Assembly (NCBI RefSeq): GCF_018138715.1
Contig: NZ_JAGSHX010000006.1
Span: 6,510,001 to 6,574,000, forward strand
Length of the DNA: 64,000 nucleotides
Origin: Streptomyces asiaticus
GTDB taxonomy: Bacteria; Actinomycetota; Actinomycetes; Streptomycetales; Streptomycetaceae
Direction of reading: 5' to 3'
A program made the position numbers and the translations under genes. Below the pieces are notes generated by a model. That model saw only the letters and a list, made by a program, of their open reading frames with translations, was not told where the DNA came from and made no database searches. Below, piece after piece: positions 52,863 through 61,888 of this stretch (its first letter is position 1; each line of letters begins with the position of its first letter).

Positions 52863-53298
52863 GAGTCAGTACCCCAATGCTGATGTGTGCCGGATGCGTG
52901 AGGGTCCGCGCGTCCACCGCCCCGCCGGGAGGGCGGGCGGCCGACGCGCCGCTCTATGCGCCGCATCAGCGATCGGCTCTGGGGTGAGGGGCTTCGCCGC
53001 ATCGCCGCCTCCATCTGACCGTTCTGACCTTCAGATCATCATCCGACCGTTTGATCATCTTGATATTCGGCACCCTACCCCCAAGGGGTATGGAGCCCCG
53101 GCAGGCGCCACGGAGGGGGCAGAACGGTCGGGTCCGGGACCGGCCGGGTGAAAGTACGATGCACCCATCGTGGTGAGGTGAAGAGAGGCCGGGGCGACCG
53201 GACGAAACCTCTGTGAAATCCCGCCGCGTGATACTGGGGAGGCGGAAGGTGCCCCGCGCCCGCGCAAAGAGCCGTTTGACCTGCAAGGATTGGGGACC
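52863..53298. promoter_or_regulatory. Divergent control region between multicopper oxidase and glnA2
   Basis: This 436-bp region has no gene. It contains the inverted repeat TACCCC-CAA-GGGGTA (53,076-53,090), close to the copper-sensing CsoR operators of actinobacteria. A TAGGGT on the minus strand overlaps its left arm and could be a -10 for the oxidase. The bases between 53,120 and 53,298 should hold the glnA2 promoter, but I cannot fix it. Confidence 0.5.
53076..53090. promoter_or_regulatory. CsoR-like copper operator
   Basis: TACCCC and GGGGTA are exact complements around CAA. The position ahead of a multicopper oxidase supports copper control. The distance to the oxidase start (214 bp) is long. 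Confidence 0.5.
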
Positions 53299-54660
53299 AT
53301 GGATAAGCAGCAGGAGTTCGTGCTCCGTACGCTCGAAGAGCGCGACATCCGGTTTGTGCGGCTCTGGTTCACCGATGTGCTCGGCTTCCTGAAGTCCGTG
53401 GCCGTCGCGCCGGCCGAGCTCGAGGGCGCCTTCGACGAGGGCATCGGATTCGATGGTTCCGCTATCGAGGGCTTCGCCCGGGTCTACGAATCCGACATGA
53501 TCGCCAAGCCGGACCCCGGTACGTTCCAGATCCTGCCCTGGCGCGCCGAGGCCCCCGGGACCGCACGGATGTTCTGCGACATCCTGATGCCGGACGGCTC
53601 ACCGTCCTTCGCCGACCCCCGCTTCGTCCTCAAGCGCATCCTCGCCAAGACCTCCGACCTCGGGTTCACCTTCTACACCCACCCCGAGATCGAGTTCTTC
53701 CTGCTCAACCAGAAGCCGGTGGACGGCAGCCGCCCGGTGCCCGCCGACTCCTCGGGCTACTTCGACCACACCCCGCAGAACATCGGCATGGACTTCCGCC
53801 GCCAGGCGATCACCATGCTCGAATCGATGGGCATCTCGGTCGAGTTCTCCCACCACGAGGGCGCCCCCGGCCAGCAGGAGATCGATCTGCGCTACGCCGA
53901 CGCGCTCTCCACCGCCGACAACATCATGACGTTCCGCCTGGTCATGAAGCAGGTCGCGCTGGAGCAGGGGGTCCAGGCCACCTTCATGCCCAAGCCGTTC
54001 TCGGAGTTCCCCGGCTCGGGCATGCACACCCACCTCTCCCTCTTCGAGGGCGACCGCAACGCCTTCTACGAGTCCGGCGCCGAGTTCCAGCTCTCCAAGG
54101 TGGGCCGCTCCTTCATCGCGGGCCTGCTGCGCCACGCCGGGGAGATCTCCGCCGTCACCAATCAGTGGGTCAACTCCTACAAGCGCATCTGGGGCGGCTC
54201 CAAGCGCACCGCCGGCGCGGGCGGCGAGGCCCCCTCCTACATCTGCTGGGGCCACAACAACCGCTCCGCCCTCGTCCGCGTCCCCCTCTACAAGCCCGGC
54301 AAGACCGGCTCCACCCGCGTCGAGGTCCGCTCCCTGGACTCCGGCGCCAACCCCTACCTGGCCTACGCGGCCCTCCTCGCCGCCGGCCTCAAGGGCATCG
54401 AGGGCGGCTACGAACTCCCGGCCGGCGCCGACGACGACGTCTGGGCCCTCTCCGACGCCGAACGCCGCTCCCTCGGCATCGAGCCCCTCCCGCAGAACCT
54501 GGGCGAGGCGATCGACCTGATGGAGCGCAGCGAACTGGTCGCCGAGACGCTCGGGGAGCATGTCTTCGACTTCTTCCTGCGCAACAAGAAGCAGGAGTGG
54601 GAGGAGTACCGCTCCGAGGTGACGCCGTTCGAACTGCGCAAGAACCTCCCGGTGCTGTAG
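53299..54660 (+). CDS. glnA2: Glutamine synthetase-like GlnA2 (probable gamma-glutamylpolyamine synthetase)
   Basis: The 453-residue protein has the glutamine synthetase beta-grasp and catalytic domains (GFDGSAIEGF, HPEIEFFL, GQQEIDLRYADAL, SGMHTHLSLF, NRSALVRVPLY, RVEVRSLDSGANPYLAYAA). The adenylylation loop of true GSI (NLYDLPPEE) is replaced by YELPAGADDDVWALSDAERRSLG, so GlnE cannot modify it there. In S. coelicolor the GlnA2 protein makes gamma-glutamylpolyamines; the close match in type and the glnE linkage suggest the same. ATG at 53,299 follows GGGGA. Confidence 0.88.
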   Translation: MDKQQEFVLRTLEERDIRFVRLWFTDVLGFLKSVAVAPAELEGAFDEGIGFDGSAIEGFARVYESDMIAKPDPGTFQILPWRAEAPGTARMFCDILMPDGSPSFADPRFVLKRILAKTSDLGFTFYTHPEIEFFLLNQKPVDGSRPVPADSSGYFDHTPQNIGMDFRRQAITMLESMGISVEFSHHEGAPGQQEIDLRYADALSTADNIMTFRLVMKQVALEQGVQATFMPKPFSEFPGSGMHTHLSLFEGDRNAFYESGAEFQLSKVGRSFIAGLLRHAGEISAVTNQWVNSYKRIWGGSKRTAGAGGEAPSYICWGHNNRSALVRVPLYKPGKTGSTRVEVRSLDSGANPYLAYAALLAAGLKGIEGGYELPAGADDDVWALSDAERRSLGIEPLPQNLGEAIDLMERSELVAETLGEHVFDFFLRNKKQEWEEYRSEVTPFELRKNLPVL

Positions 54661-54774
54661 CCGCAGGTCAGAGCGGTAGTCCCGCCGCAGCGGCCATCCG
54701 GGCCGACGGTTGTGTACCGTCGGCCCGGAGCCGTCTCACCGGACCTGGGCCGTCCGTGGGCCGTCAGACGCTGA

Positions 54775-54951
54775 ACGAGTGGCTGTGACCAGCACCGGGT
54801 CCGGCTGCGCGCCGACGATCTGGACTGGTCGTACGGCAGCGGGGCCGAGCTGACCGGGGCCGCTCAGGACCTGCTTCTGGTCGCCTATGGCCGGCGGCTG
54901 CCGCCGGGGCATCTTCGTGGCGAGCCGCGGGGCCGTTTCGTCGGCGCCTGA
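54775..54951 (+). pseudogene. C-terminal fragment of a mycothiol-dependent maleylpyruvate isomerase-type protein
   Basis: In the 410-bp gap between glnA2 and glnE one frame reads HRVRLRADDLDWSYGSGAEL, then TGAAQDLLLVAYGRRLPPGHLRGE and a stop. This matches the C-terminal domain of mycothiol-dependent maleylpyruvate isomerase/TIGR03083 proteins. A stop at 54,772 and the lack of the N-terminal DinB-like part show it is a remnant. Nothing else stands out in the gap. Confidence 0.6.
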
Positions 54952-55070
54952 CGCCGCCCGGACCTGCCGCTTCGCCCGCGGGGTCGCTTAGGCTCGTCAG
55001 CGGCGCCTTTGATCACGGGTGTGCGCGTGGTCGAGCGGCGCGGAGTCGACCAGGGACGGGAGGCGGCGGG

Positions 55071-58000
55071 ATGGCCGTACCGCAGGGACGCAGGAGCAGC
55101 AATATCACCCGGCTGCTGCGGCACGGTTTCACCGACGCCTCGGCCGCGCAGCGGCTGCTGGACGCGCCCGAGCTGGCCGCGGTGCGGAGCGATTCGGTGC
55201 TGCTGGAGGCGCTCGGCGCGACCGCCGACCCCGATCTGGCGCTGCTCGGGCTCGTACGGCTCGTCGAGGCGCTGCCCGAGGAGGACGCGGAGGAGAAGGA
55301 GGACGGCGGGCAGCGGGCCGGTTCGCGGCAGGCGCTGCTGGACACCCTCGTCACCGCCAAACCGCTGCGCGACCGGCTGCTCGGGGTGCTCGGCGCCTCC
55401 GAGGCGCTGGGCGACCACCTCGCCCGCCACCCGGGCGACTGGCACGCCCTGGTGACCTACGAGTCGGCCGATCTGCACCCCACCACCCCCGAGTTCGAGC
55501 GGGCCCTGGCCGAGGGGGTCTGGGGCGCGCCCGGGGCGGGGATGCCCCGGCCCGACGCGCTGCGCGTCGCCTACCGCCGGGCGCTGCTGGCCATCGCCGC
55601 CCGCGATGTGTGCGGCACCACCGACATCACCCAGACGGCCGCCGAGCTCGCCGACCTGGCGACCGCCACCGTGCGGGCCGCGCTGGAGATCGCGGCCGAG
55701 GAGCAGCCGCGGGACGCCGCCGCCTGCCGGCTGGCCGTGATCGGCATGGGCAAATGCGGCGGCCGCGAGCTCAATTACGTCTCCGACGTGGACGTGATCT
55801 TCGTGGCGGAGGCCGTCGAGGGCGTCGAGGAGGACGAGGCGGTACGGGCCGCCACCCGGCTCGCCTCCCGGCTGATGCGCGTCTGCTCCGACGTCACCGT
55901 CGAGGGCACCATCTGGCCCGTCGACGCCAACCTCCGCCCCGAGGGGCGCAACGGCCCGCTGGTGCGCACCCTCTCCAGCCATCTGGCGTACTACCAGCGC
56001 TGGGCCAAGACCTGGGAGTTCCAGGCGCTGCTGAAGGCACGTCCGATGGCGGGCGACGCCGCGCTCGGCCAGGCGTACGTGGACGCCCTCGCGCCCATGG
56101 TCTGGCAGGCCGTCGAGCGCGAGAACTTCATCCCCGACGTGCAGCAGATGCGCCGCCGCGTGGTCGAGAACATCCCGGTGTCCGAGGTCGACCGCGAGCT
56201 CAAGCTGGGCCCCGGCGGCCTGCGCGATGTCGAGTTCGCCGTCCAGCTGCTCCAGTTGGTGCACGGGCGGTCCGACGAGTCGCTGCGCAGCGGTACGACG
56301 CTGGACGCCCTCGCGGCCCTGGCCGCCGGCGGCTATGTGGGCCGCACCGACGCCGCCGCGCTGGACGACGCGTACCGCTTTCTGCGCACCATGGAGCACC
56401 GGCTCCAGCTCTACCGGCTGCGCCGCACCCATCTGATGCCCGAGGCCGAGGCCGACCAGCGCCGCCTCGGCCGGTCGCTGGGGTTCCGCACCGAGCCGGT
56501 GACCGAGCTGGGCACCGCCTGGCGGCGGCACGCCCGCGAAGTGCGGCGGCTGCACGAGAAGCTCTTCTACCGGCCGCTGCTGGACGCCGTCGCCCAGCTC
56601 CAGCCCGGTGAGATCCGGCTCAGCTCCCAGGCGGCCGGCCAGCGGCTCACCGCCCTGGGGTACGCGGACCCGGCCGGTGCGCTGCGCCACCTGGAGGCCC
56701 TGGCGTCCGGGGTGACCCGCAAGGCGGCGATCCAGCGCACCTTGCTGCCCGTGCTGCTGGGCTGGTTCGCCGACTCCGCCGACCCGGACGCCGGGCTGCT
56801 GGGCTTCCGCAAGGTCTCGGACGCGCTGGGCAAGACGCCCTGGTACCTGCGGCTGCTGCGCGACGAGGGCGCCGCCGCCGAGAACCTGGCCCGGGTGCTC
56901 TCCGCCGGGCGGCTCGCCCCCGATCTGCTGCTGCGCGCCCCCGAGGCGGTCGCCCTGCTCGGCGACCCGGAGGGGCTGCGCCCGCGCGGCCGGGCCCATC
57001 TGGAGCAGGAGGTGCTGGCCGCGGTCGGCCGCGCGGACGGCGCCGAGCAGGCGGTCGCGGCGGCGCGCGGGGTGCGGCGGCGCGAGATGTTCCGTACGGC
57101 GGCCGCGGACATCATCGAGAGCGCCCGGCTGGCCAACGGCGAGGTGCGCCCGACCGTGAGCTGGCCGCCGTCGGGCGATCAGACGCCGGGCCGGGCCACC
57201 GGGCCGGCCGCCCCCGTACCGGCCAAGGCGCCCGAGGTCCCCAGCGCCCTGCGGGCCTCCGAGCCCCATGTGCCGGCCCGGCCCGCCGCGCCCGCCGCCG
57301 AACCGCCCGTGGACGACGCGATGCTGATCGACATGGTCGGCGACGCCCTCTCCGATCTGAACGCCGCGACCCTCGCCGGGGCCCTGCGCGCCGCCGTCCG
57401 CGACACCTGGGGCGATGAACTGCCCACCCGCTTCGCCGTCATCGGCCTCGGCCGCTTCGGCGGCCATGAGCTCAGCTACGGCTCGGACGCCGATGTGCTC
57501 TTCGTCCACGAGCCGCGCGAGGGCGCCGACGACCAGGAGGCCGCCCGCGCCGCCTTCGCCGTGGCCAACGAGATGCGACGGCTGCTCCAGCTCCCCACCG
57601 TGGACCCGCCCCTGCTCATCGACGCCGATCTGCGCCCCGAGGGCAAGTCCGGGCCGCTGGTGCGCAGCCTCGCCTCGTACGCCGCCTACTACCGCCGCTG
57701 GTCGCTGGTCTGGGAAAGCCAGGCGCTGCTGCGAGCCGAGCCGGTGGCGGGCGACCCCGGGCTCGGCGAGCGGTTCATCGAGCTGATCGATCCGCTGCGG
57801 TATCCGGCCGAGGGGCTGGGCGAGGACGCGATCCGCGAGATCCGGCGGCTCAAGGCCCGGATGGAGTCCGAGCGGCTGCCGCGCGGGGCCGACCCCACCA
57901 CCCACGCCAAGCTGGGCCGCGGCGGTCTCAGCGACGTCGAGTGGACCGTCCAGCTGCTCCAGATGCGCCACGGCTGGGCCGAGCCCGGGCTGCGTACCAC

Positions 58001-58292
58001 CCGCACCCGTGAGGCCCTGGCCGCCGCCCACGCCGCCGAGCTGATCTCCACCGAGGACGCCCAGACCCTCGACGAGGCGTGGATCCTCGCCAGCCGCGTC
58101 CGCAACGCCGTCATGCTCGTCCGCGGCCGCCCCGGCGACACCTTCCCGTCGGACGTCCGCGAACTGGCCGCCGTGGGCCGCTACTTGGGCTACGGCCCCG
58201 GCCACGTCGGGGAGATGCTGGAGGACTACCGCCGCACCACCCGCCGGGCGCGGGCGGTGGTGGAGCGGCTCTTCTACGACTACGAGAGCTGA
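55071..58292 (+). CDS. glnE: Bifunctional glutamine synthetase adenylyltransferase/adenylyl-removing enzyme
   Basis: The 1073-residue protein has two nucleotidyltransferase domains. The first (about 224-245) has GMGKCGGRELNYVSDVDV; the second (about 790-810) has GLGRFGGHELSYGSDADVLFV, each with the GG...SDxD metal motif. The halves are joined by helical regions, with a Pro/Ala-rich linker near 700-740. The N-terminal half removes and the C-terminal half adds AMP on GlnA. GGGAGG precedes the ATG. It lies after glnA2, which is not its expected target. Confidence 0.95.
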   Translation: MAVPQGRRSSNITRLLRHGFTDASAAQRLLDAPELAAVRSDSVLLEALGATADPDLALLGLVRLVEALPEEDAEEKEDGGQRAGSRQALLDTLVTAKPLRDRLLGVLGASEALGDHLARHPGDWHALVTYESADLHPTTPEFERALAEGVWGAPGAGMPRPDALRVAYRRALLAIAARDVCGTTDITQTAAELADLATATVRAALEIAAEEQPRDAAACRLAVIGMGKCGGRELNYVSDVDVIFVAEAVEGVEEDEAVRAATRLASRLMRVCSDVTVEGTIWPVDANLRPEGRNGPLVRTLSSHLAYYQRWAKTWEFQALLKARPMAGDAALGQAYVDALAPMVWQAVERENFIPDVQQMRRRVVENIPVSEVDRELKLGPGGLRDVEFAVQLLQLVHGRSDESLRSGTTLDALAALAAGGYVGRTDAAALDDAYRFLRTMEHRLQLYRLRRTHLMPEAEADQRRLGRSLGFRTEPVTELGTAWRRHAREVRRLHEKLFYRPLLDAVAQLQPGEIRLSSQAAGQRLTALGYADPAGALRHLEALASGVTRKAAIQRTLLPVLLGWFADSADPDAGLLGFRKVSDALGKTPWYLRLLRDEGAAAENLARVLSAGRLAPDLLLRAPEAVALLGDPEGLRPRGRAHLEQEVLAAVGRADGAEQAVAAARGVRRREMFRTAAADIIESARLANGEVRPTVSWPPSGDQTPGRATGPAAPVPAKAPEVPSALRASEPHVPARPAAPAAEPPVDDAMLIDMVGDALSDLNAATLAGALRAAVRDTWGDELPTRFAVIGLGRFGGHELSYGSDADVLFVHEPREGADDQEAARAAFAVANEMRRLLQLPTVDPPLLIDADLRPEGKSGPLVRSLASYAAYYRRWSLVWESQALLRAEPVAGDPGLGERFIELIDPLRYPAEGLGEDAIREIRRLKARMESERLPRGADPTTHAKLGRGGLSDVEWTVQLLQMRHGWAEPGLRTTRTREALAAAHAAELISTEDAQTLDEAWILASRVRNAVMLVRGRPGDTFPSDVRELAAVGRYLGYGPGHVGEMLEDYRRTTRRARAVVERLFYDYES

Positions 58293-58337
58293 ACGCCCGC
58301 GCCGCGCCGGCGCGACCCCCGCGGCCTTGTCGCCAGG

Positions 58338-59555
58338 TCAGCCGGCCGCAGGCAGCGTGACGCGCAGCGGGCCGCAGCCGATCCGGCCGGCCTCCGCGGC
58401 CACATAGCGGGGGAGGATCGTACGGATGTCGTCGGGGTGCTCGCCGTTCTCCGCCCGGACCAGGAAGGTGACCTGGCCGGTCTGGCACTCGGCCTGGAAC
58501 AGCCCCATGTCGTCGCGGACGAAGCCGCGTCCGTCCTGCTCACCGGCGCTTACCCGGTCCTTGGCACCGTCCCGGGACAGCCCGTCGTAGAGCATCGCGA
58601 GCCGGGGGTCCTCGATCGTCATCAGCCGCAGCTGGGGGTGGCCGAAGAGCACATCGCGGTCGCAGGTGCGCACCGGGCCGTCGCCCCGGGTCACCACGGC
58701 GCCGCCCCTGCCCTCGTGCCTGAACGCGGCCGGGAGCCGCAGCCCCTTGACGCCGCACATCGCGTCCTTCTCCTCGAGCAGGGGCCCCGGCGGCTCCGGC
58801 ATCCCGCCGACCGGGTCGGCGATCTCGCCCGTGCACCCCTGGTCGGCCATGTAGTGGTTGACCAGTTTGACCACGGCGCGGGCGAGTGCGTCGCGGGCCT
58901 CGATGTCCACCTCGTCGTCGTAGACGGTCCAGCCGGTCTCCATGTCGATCACGGTGGGGCCGCTGTTGACGTCCAGCCCGCTCGGCCGGCCGATACAGCC
59001 GTCGGGCACCGCGAGCCAGGCCCGGGTGTCCGAGGCCATGCCCAGCAGCCCATCGCCCAGCGGGGTGAGGCGCGCGGACAGGAACTCATCGGCCCATCGG
59101 TCGCCCGCGCCGCCGAACCCGGTGTTCAGCTGGTGCGTCTCGACCGTGATCCGCCGCCCGCGCGGCGACGTCAGACGGCACTCGCCCGACGGGCCCTCAC
59201 TGCCGGTCCGATCGGTGGTGATGGGCACCTCGGAGGTCTTGATGTCCCGCTTGCCGTCGAACAGCGCCGCGACGTCGTCCCGGCCGAACGCTCCCCAGCA
59301 GGCCCGGTCGTCCGCGAACGGACCCGCCTCGGCCCGCCAGGCCACCCCCGCGCCGCCGAGCAACGCTCCTACGACGGCTCCGACCACGGCCATGATCACG
59401 CCCAGCCGCGGGCGGGAGCGGGCCACGCGCTGCCAGTGCCACCAGGGGCGGCGCCGTTCGTGCAGCGGCACGCGGGTGCCGCCGTTCTCGTCGGCTTCGT
59501 CGCTCTCGCTGCTCCCGCTGATCTCGTTGTTCTCGTTGTTCTCGGAGTCGTTCAT
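58338..59555 (-). CDS. Membrane-anchored extracellular protein of unknown function (paralogue 1)
   Basis: The 405-residue protein has an acidic N-terminus rich in Asn, Glu and Ser, a basic patch (LHERRRPWWHWQRVARSRPR), one membrane helix (LGVIMAVVGAVVGALLGGAGVAW) and a long outside domain with paired cysteines (DRACWGAF, GECRLTS, DGCIGRP, QGCTGEI, AMCGVKG, RTCDRD, ECQTG, GCGPLR). It resembles the next protein along its length. It is translated with it through an ATGA overlap. I do not recognise a function. Confidence 0.8.
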   Translation of the reverse strand: MNDSENNENNEISGSSESDEADENGGTRVPLHERRRPWWHWQRVARSRPRLGVIMAVVGAVVGALLGGAGVAWRAEAGPFADDRACWGAFGRDDVAALFDGKRDIKTSEVPITTDRTGSEGPSGECRLTSPRGRRITVETHQLNTGFGGAGDRWADEFLSARLTPLGDGLLGMASDTRAWLAVPDGCIGRPSGLDVNSGPTVIDMETGWTVYDDEVDIEARDALARAVVKLVNHYMADQGCTGEIADPVGGMPEPPGPLLEEKDAMCGVKGLRLPAAFRHEGRGGAVVTRGDGPVRTCDRDVLFGHPQLRLMTIEDPRLAMLYDGLSRDGAKDRVSAGEQDGRGFVRDDMGLFQAECQTGQVTFLVRAENGEHPDDIRTILPRYVAAEAGRIGCGPLRVTLPAAG

Positions 59556-60658
59556 CGGCTGGAACCCCCAGGTGCGACGGGCGCGCAACCGACGCGTCGC
59601 GCCACGGCGTTGGCGAAGGCGGCGAAGTACGGAGTCGTCTCGTGCAGGGAGGGGGCGAGCATCAGCACGGTGAGCGGGCGCTGTCCGGCGCAGTCGGCCC
59701 GTACGACCTTGTAGTCGTCGGCGAAGACCCCCGTACCGCGCCAGCCGCGCGCCGGTGCCTTGCTGCCCGTGGCCCCGTCGAACAGCGCGGAGAGCCGTGG
59801 CTGGGCCACCATCAGGGCGTCGAAGTACCGGCCCTCACCGGCTTGCGTCCGTACCGAACAGGACTGGAGATCCCCGGTGACCGCGCCGACCTGGTACTCC
59901 AGGTCGCGGGCCTCCTCCTTGTCGAACTCCAGGCCCCTGATCCGGCAGGCCCGGGTGAAGAAGTCCTCATTCTCCTCGGGCAGTGTGGGCATGGGCGAGA
60001 CGGCCTCGAGTGGCTTCGCCGGGGCGCAACCCGCCTTCTCCATCGCGTGGTTGGCCGCCGCGACGAGCAACCGGGCCACGGACTGGGAGCCGCCGAGCCC
60101 CGCGTCGCCCGGCATGGTGGAGTCGCTGTAGACCGACCGGGCCGTCGAGTCGAGCGTCACCGCGGTCGGCCGCCCGTGCTCGGTGTCGCATCCCTTGGGC
60201 AGCACCAGCAGCGCGTGCCGGCCGTCGGTGGCGCCCGGCAGCCCGTCGGGCAGCGGCATCGCCCGGTCGCCGAGGTAGCCGCCGATCCACTCCATGCGCT
60301 TCGCGGCGCCCTCGGGCGCGGGGCCGTAGGTGACCGTGATGTCGGTCTCCTCCACGACCTTGCCGCCGTCGCTGCCGACGCGCTCGGAGTGGAGCGCCAC
60401 GGTGCACCGCCCGCGCTGCCGCCCCGGCGTCGGCACGGTCTCCTTGGACGTACGGCTGGCGTTGTCCTCGTCCAGCGCGTCGCCGCTCAGGAAGCCCGGC
60501 CCGCTGTCCTCTTTCCACGCACCCCAGCAGTAGGTGTCTTTCCCGTCGAACGGCCAGGTGTCCGTGGCCCACGTCCCGACCCCGGCCGCCACCAGCACCG
60601 CGACGGCGCCACCGACCAGAACGGCACGGCGGCGCGCGCCGCCCATCAACTGTTTCAT
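59552..60658 (-). CDS. Membrane-anchored extracellular protein of unknown function (paralogue 2)
   Basis: The 368-residue protein has a short basic start, one helix (AVLVGGAVAVLVAAGVGTW) and an outside domain with cysteines at places like those of the next gene product (YCWGAW, GRCTVA, KGCDTE, AGCAPAK, RACRIRGLEF, SCSVRTQ, DCAGQRP, VGCAPV). Shared patterns such as PDGLPGATDGRHALLVLPKGC and ANHAMEKAGC show common origin. It is the first gene of the pair. Function is unknown. Confidence 0.8.
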   Translation of the reverse strand: MKQLMGGARRRAVLVGGAVAVLVAAGVGTWATDTWPFDGKDTYCWGAWKEDSGPGFLSGDALDEDNASRTSKETVPTPGRQRGRCTVALHSERVGSDGGKVVEETDITVTYGPAPEGAAKRMEWIGGYLGDRAMPLPDGLPGATDGRHALLVLPKGCDTEHGRPTAVTLDSTARSVYSDSTMPGDAGLGGSQSVARLLVAAANHAMEKAGCAPAKPLEAVSPMPTLPEENEDFFTRACRIRGLEFDKEEARDLEYQVGAVTGDLQSCSVRTQAGEGRYFDALMVAQPRLSALFDGATGSKAPARGWRGTGVFADDYKVVRADCAGQRPLTVLMLAPSLHETTPYFAAFANAVARRVGCAPVAPGGSSR

Positions 60659-60771
60659 TTATGACCTTCCCCCGTGTGGCCGACGATCCTACTCAGCGGT
60701 TCGGCGCACGAAGTGAAGGGGGCATGGCAATTCCGTAGGCGTCAGCGGCCGTCAGCGGCCGTCAGCCGCCG

Positions 60772-61146
60772 TCAGCGGCTGCTCGCGGCGGGCGGGTGGT
60801 CGAACCGCACGCTGATGGTGACGCGCCCCTTGCCGTCCACCCGAGCCACCGCGTGCCCGGTCCGCTCGGCACCGTCCAGATCCAGCGATATCGGCCAGCC
60901 CTCACCGGTGAAGTTCCGCCACCACAGCTTGCGTTCGGGCAGGGCGACGGCGATCGTGACGCCGTCGGCGGCGCGCCGATAGCCGACCGGCGTACTGAAG
61001 GTGCGCCCCGATCGCCGCCCCGTATAGGTCACCACCGTGAGCCGCCCGCTCACCCACCGCCCCCACCGGGGAGAGGCGCGCAGCCCGACCATCCAGGCAT
61101 TGAACCGGCCGGTGACTCGCTTCGGAAGCGGCCTTTTGTACCGCAC
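60772..61146 (-). CDS. Nitroreductase/deazaflavin-dependent (DUF385-type) protein
   Basis: The 124-residue protein has the split-barrel core VSGRLTVVTYTGRRSGRTFSTPVGYRRAADG, then ALPERKLWWRNF and PISLDLDG, as in F420-linked or heme-free nitroreductases of actinobacteria. The start is a GTG at 61,146 with GGAGG five bases before; the longer open frame upstream has no support. An F420 reductase (32,972) is in the window, so F420 is available. Substrate unknown. Confidence 0.82.
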   Translation of the reverse strand: MRYKRPLPKRVTGRFNAWMVGLRASPRWGRWVSGRLTVVTYTGRRSGRTFSTPVGYRRAADGVTIAVALPERKLWWRNFTGEGWPISLDLDGAERTGHAVARVDGKGRVTISVRFDHPPAASSR

Positions 61147-61288
61147 ACCATCCTCCAGGCGCCGAGGGACAGGGAGTTGTGGCGTCACGGTAACTCCGCG
61201 GGTGGCACCCACTGGTCCCGCGACCCCGAAGTGAGAGAGAAGGACCCCGAGCTCTCTCGTGTACGTGGCGCTTGAGCGTATTGACCGT

Positions 61289-61714
61289 TCATGAACTGGC
61301 CCCGCTGACCTGGAACCACACCGCCTTCCCGGGGCCCGGTCCGTGGTGGCAGACACCCCAGTCGGTGGCCGAGCTGCCGATGATGAGCAGCCCTCGGCCG
61401 CTTTCGGCGTCGGCCGTGTCCCGGGCAAGGGGCTGGGCGGGGAGGCCGGGGGCGTCGTCGCTCACGAGAACGCGCAGCGTGCCGTACGGTCCCCACTCGG
61501 CGTAGAGGGTGACGGGTGCCGAGCAGCCGCTGGTCCGGCAGGCGTTGACGGCATTGGTGACGGCCTCGGAGGTCAGCAGCAGAGCGGTATCCGTTAAGTC
61601 GGTGCGCTTCGCGGTGTGCAGGGCGGTGCGGACGGCTTCCCGGGCGGTACGGACCCAACCGGGGTCGGGCGGGAAGACGAGGGAGAAGTCGGCGCGGGGG
61701 AACTGGGCGCTCAT
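61289..61714 (-). CDS. ATP-binding anti-sigma-factor-like protein (RsbW/SpoIIAB fold)
   Basis: The 141-residue protein has a GHKL ATPase fold: DTALLLTSEAVTNAVNAC (N-box), VLVSDDAPGLP (Asp), SGRGLLIIGSSATDWG (G-box). Such small kinases in Streptomyces act as anti-sigma factors or regulators beside WhiJ-like proteins. GGAGG lies ten bases before the ATG. It is divergent from the DUF5753 regulator. Confidence 0.87.
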   Translation of the reverse strand: MSAQFPRADFSLVFPPDPGWVRTAREAVRTALHTAKRTDLTDTALLLTSEAVTNAVNACRTSGCSAPVTLYAEWGPYGTLRVLVSDDAPGLPAQPLARDTADAESGRGLLIIGSSATDWGVCHHGPGPGKAVWFQVSGASS

Positions 61715-61888
61715 GGTGATGTTGCCTCCTTCGGCCAACGGCCGTTCGGCGGACGCCGGTTGGGCGATTCGTCTTCGACGATAGGGATTTGGGTTTCCAT
61801 ACTGCAACCTATGTGGCTTGATTCCCTCCAACGAGTGGCCTCGCCTCCGCCAAGCGGGCAGACTGCTCACGATCACGAGGAGGTCGTC

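Noticed and set aside
53150..53298. A GlnR operator upstream of glnA2
   Set aside because: Single GAAAC-like pieces occur, but the required spaced GTNAC/GAAAC pattern is not there.
54885..58205. A 1,106-codon frame antisense to glnE
   Set aside because: It is a GC-bias shadow; glnE on the plus strand has two clear nucleotidyltransferase domains.
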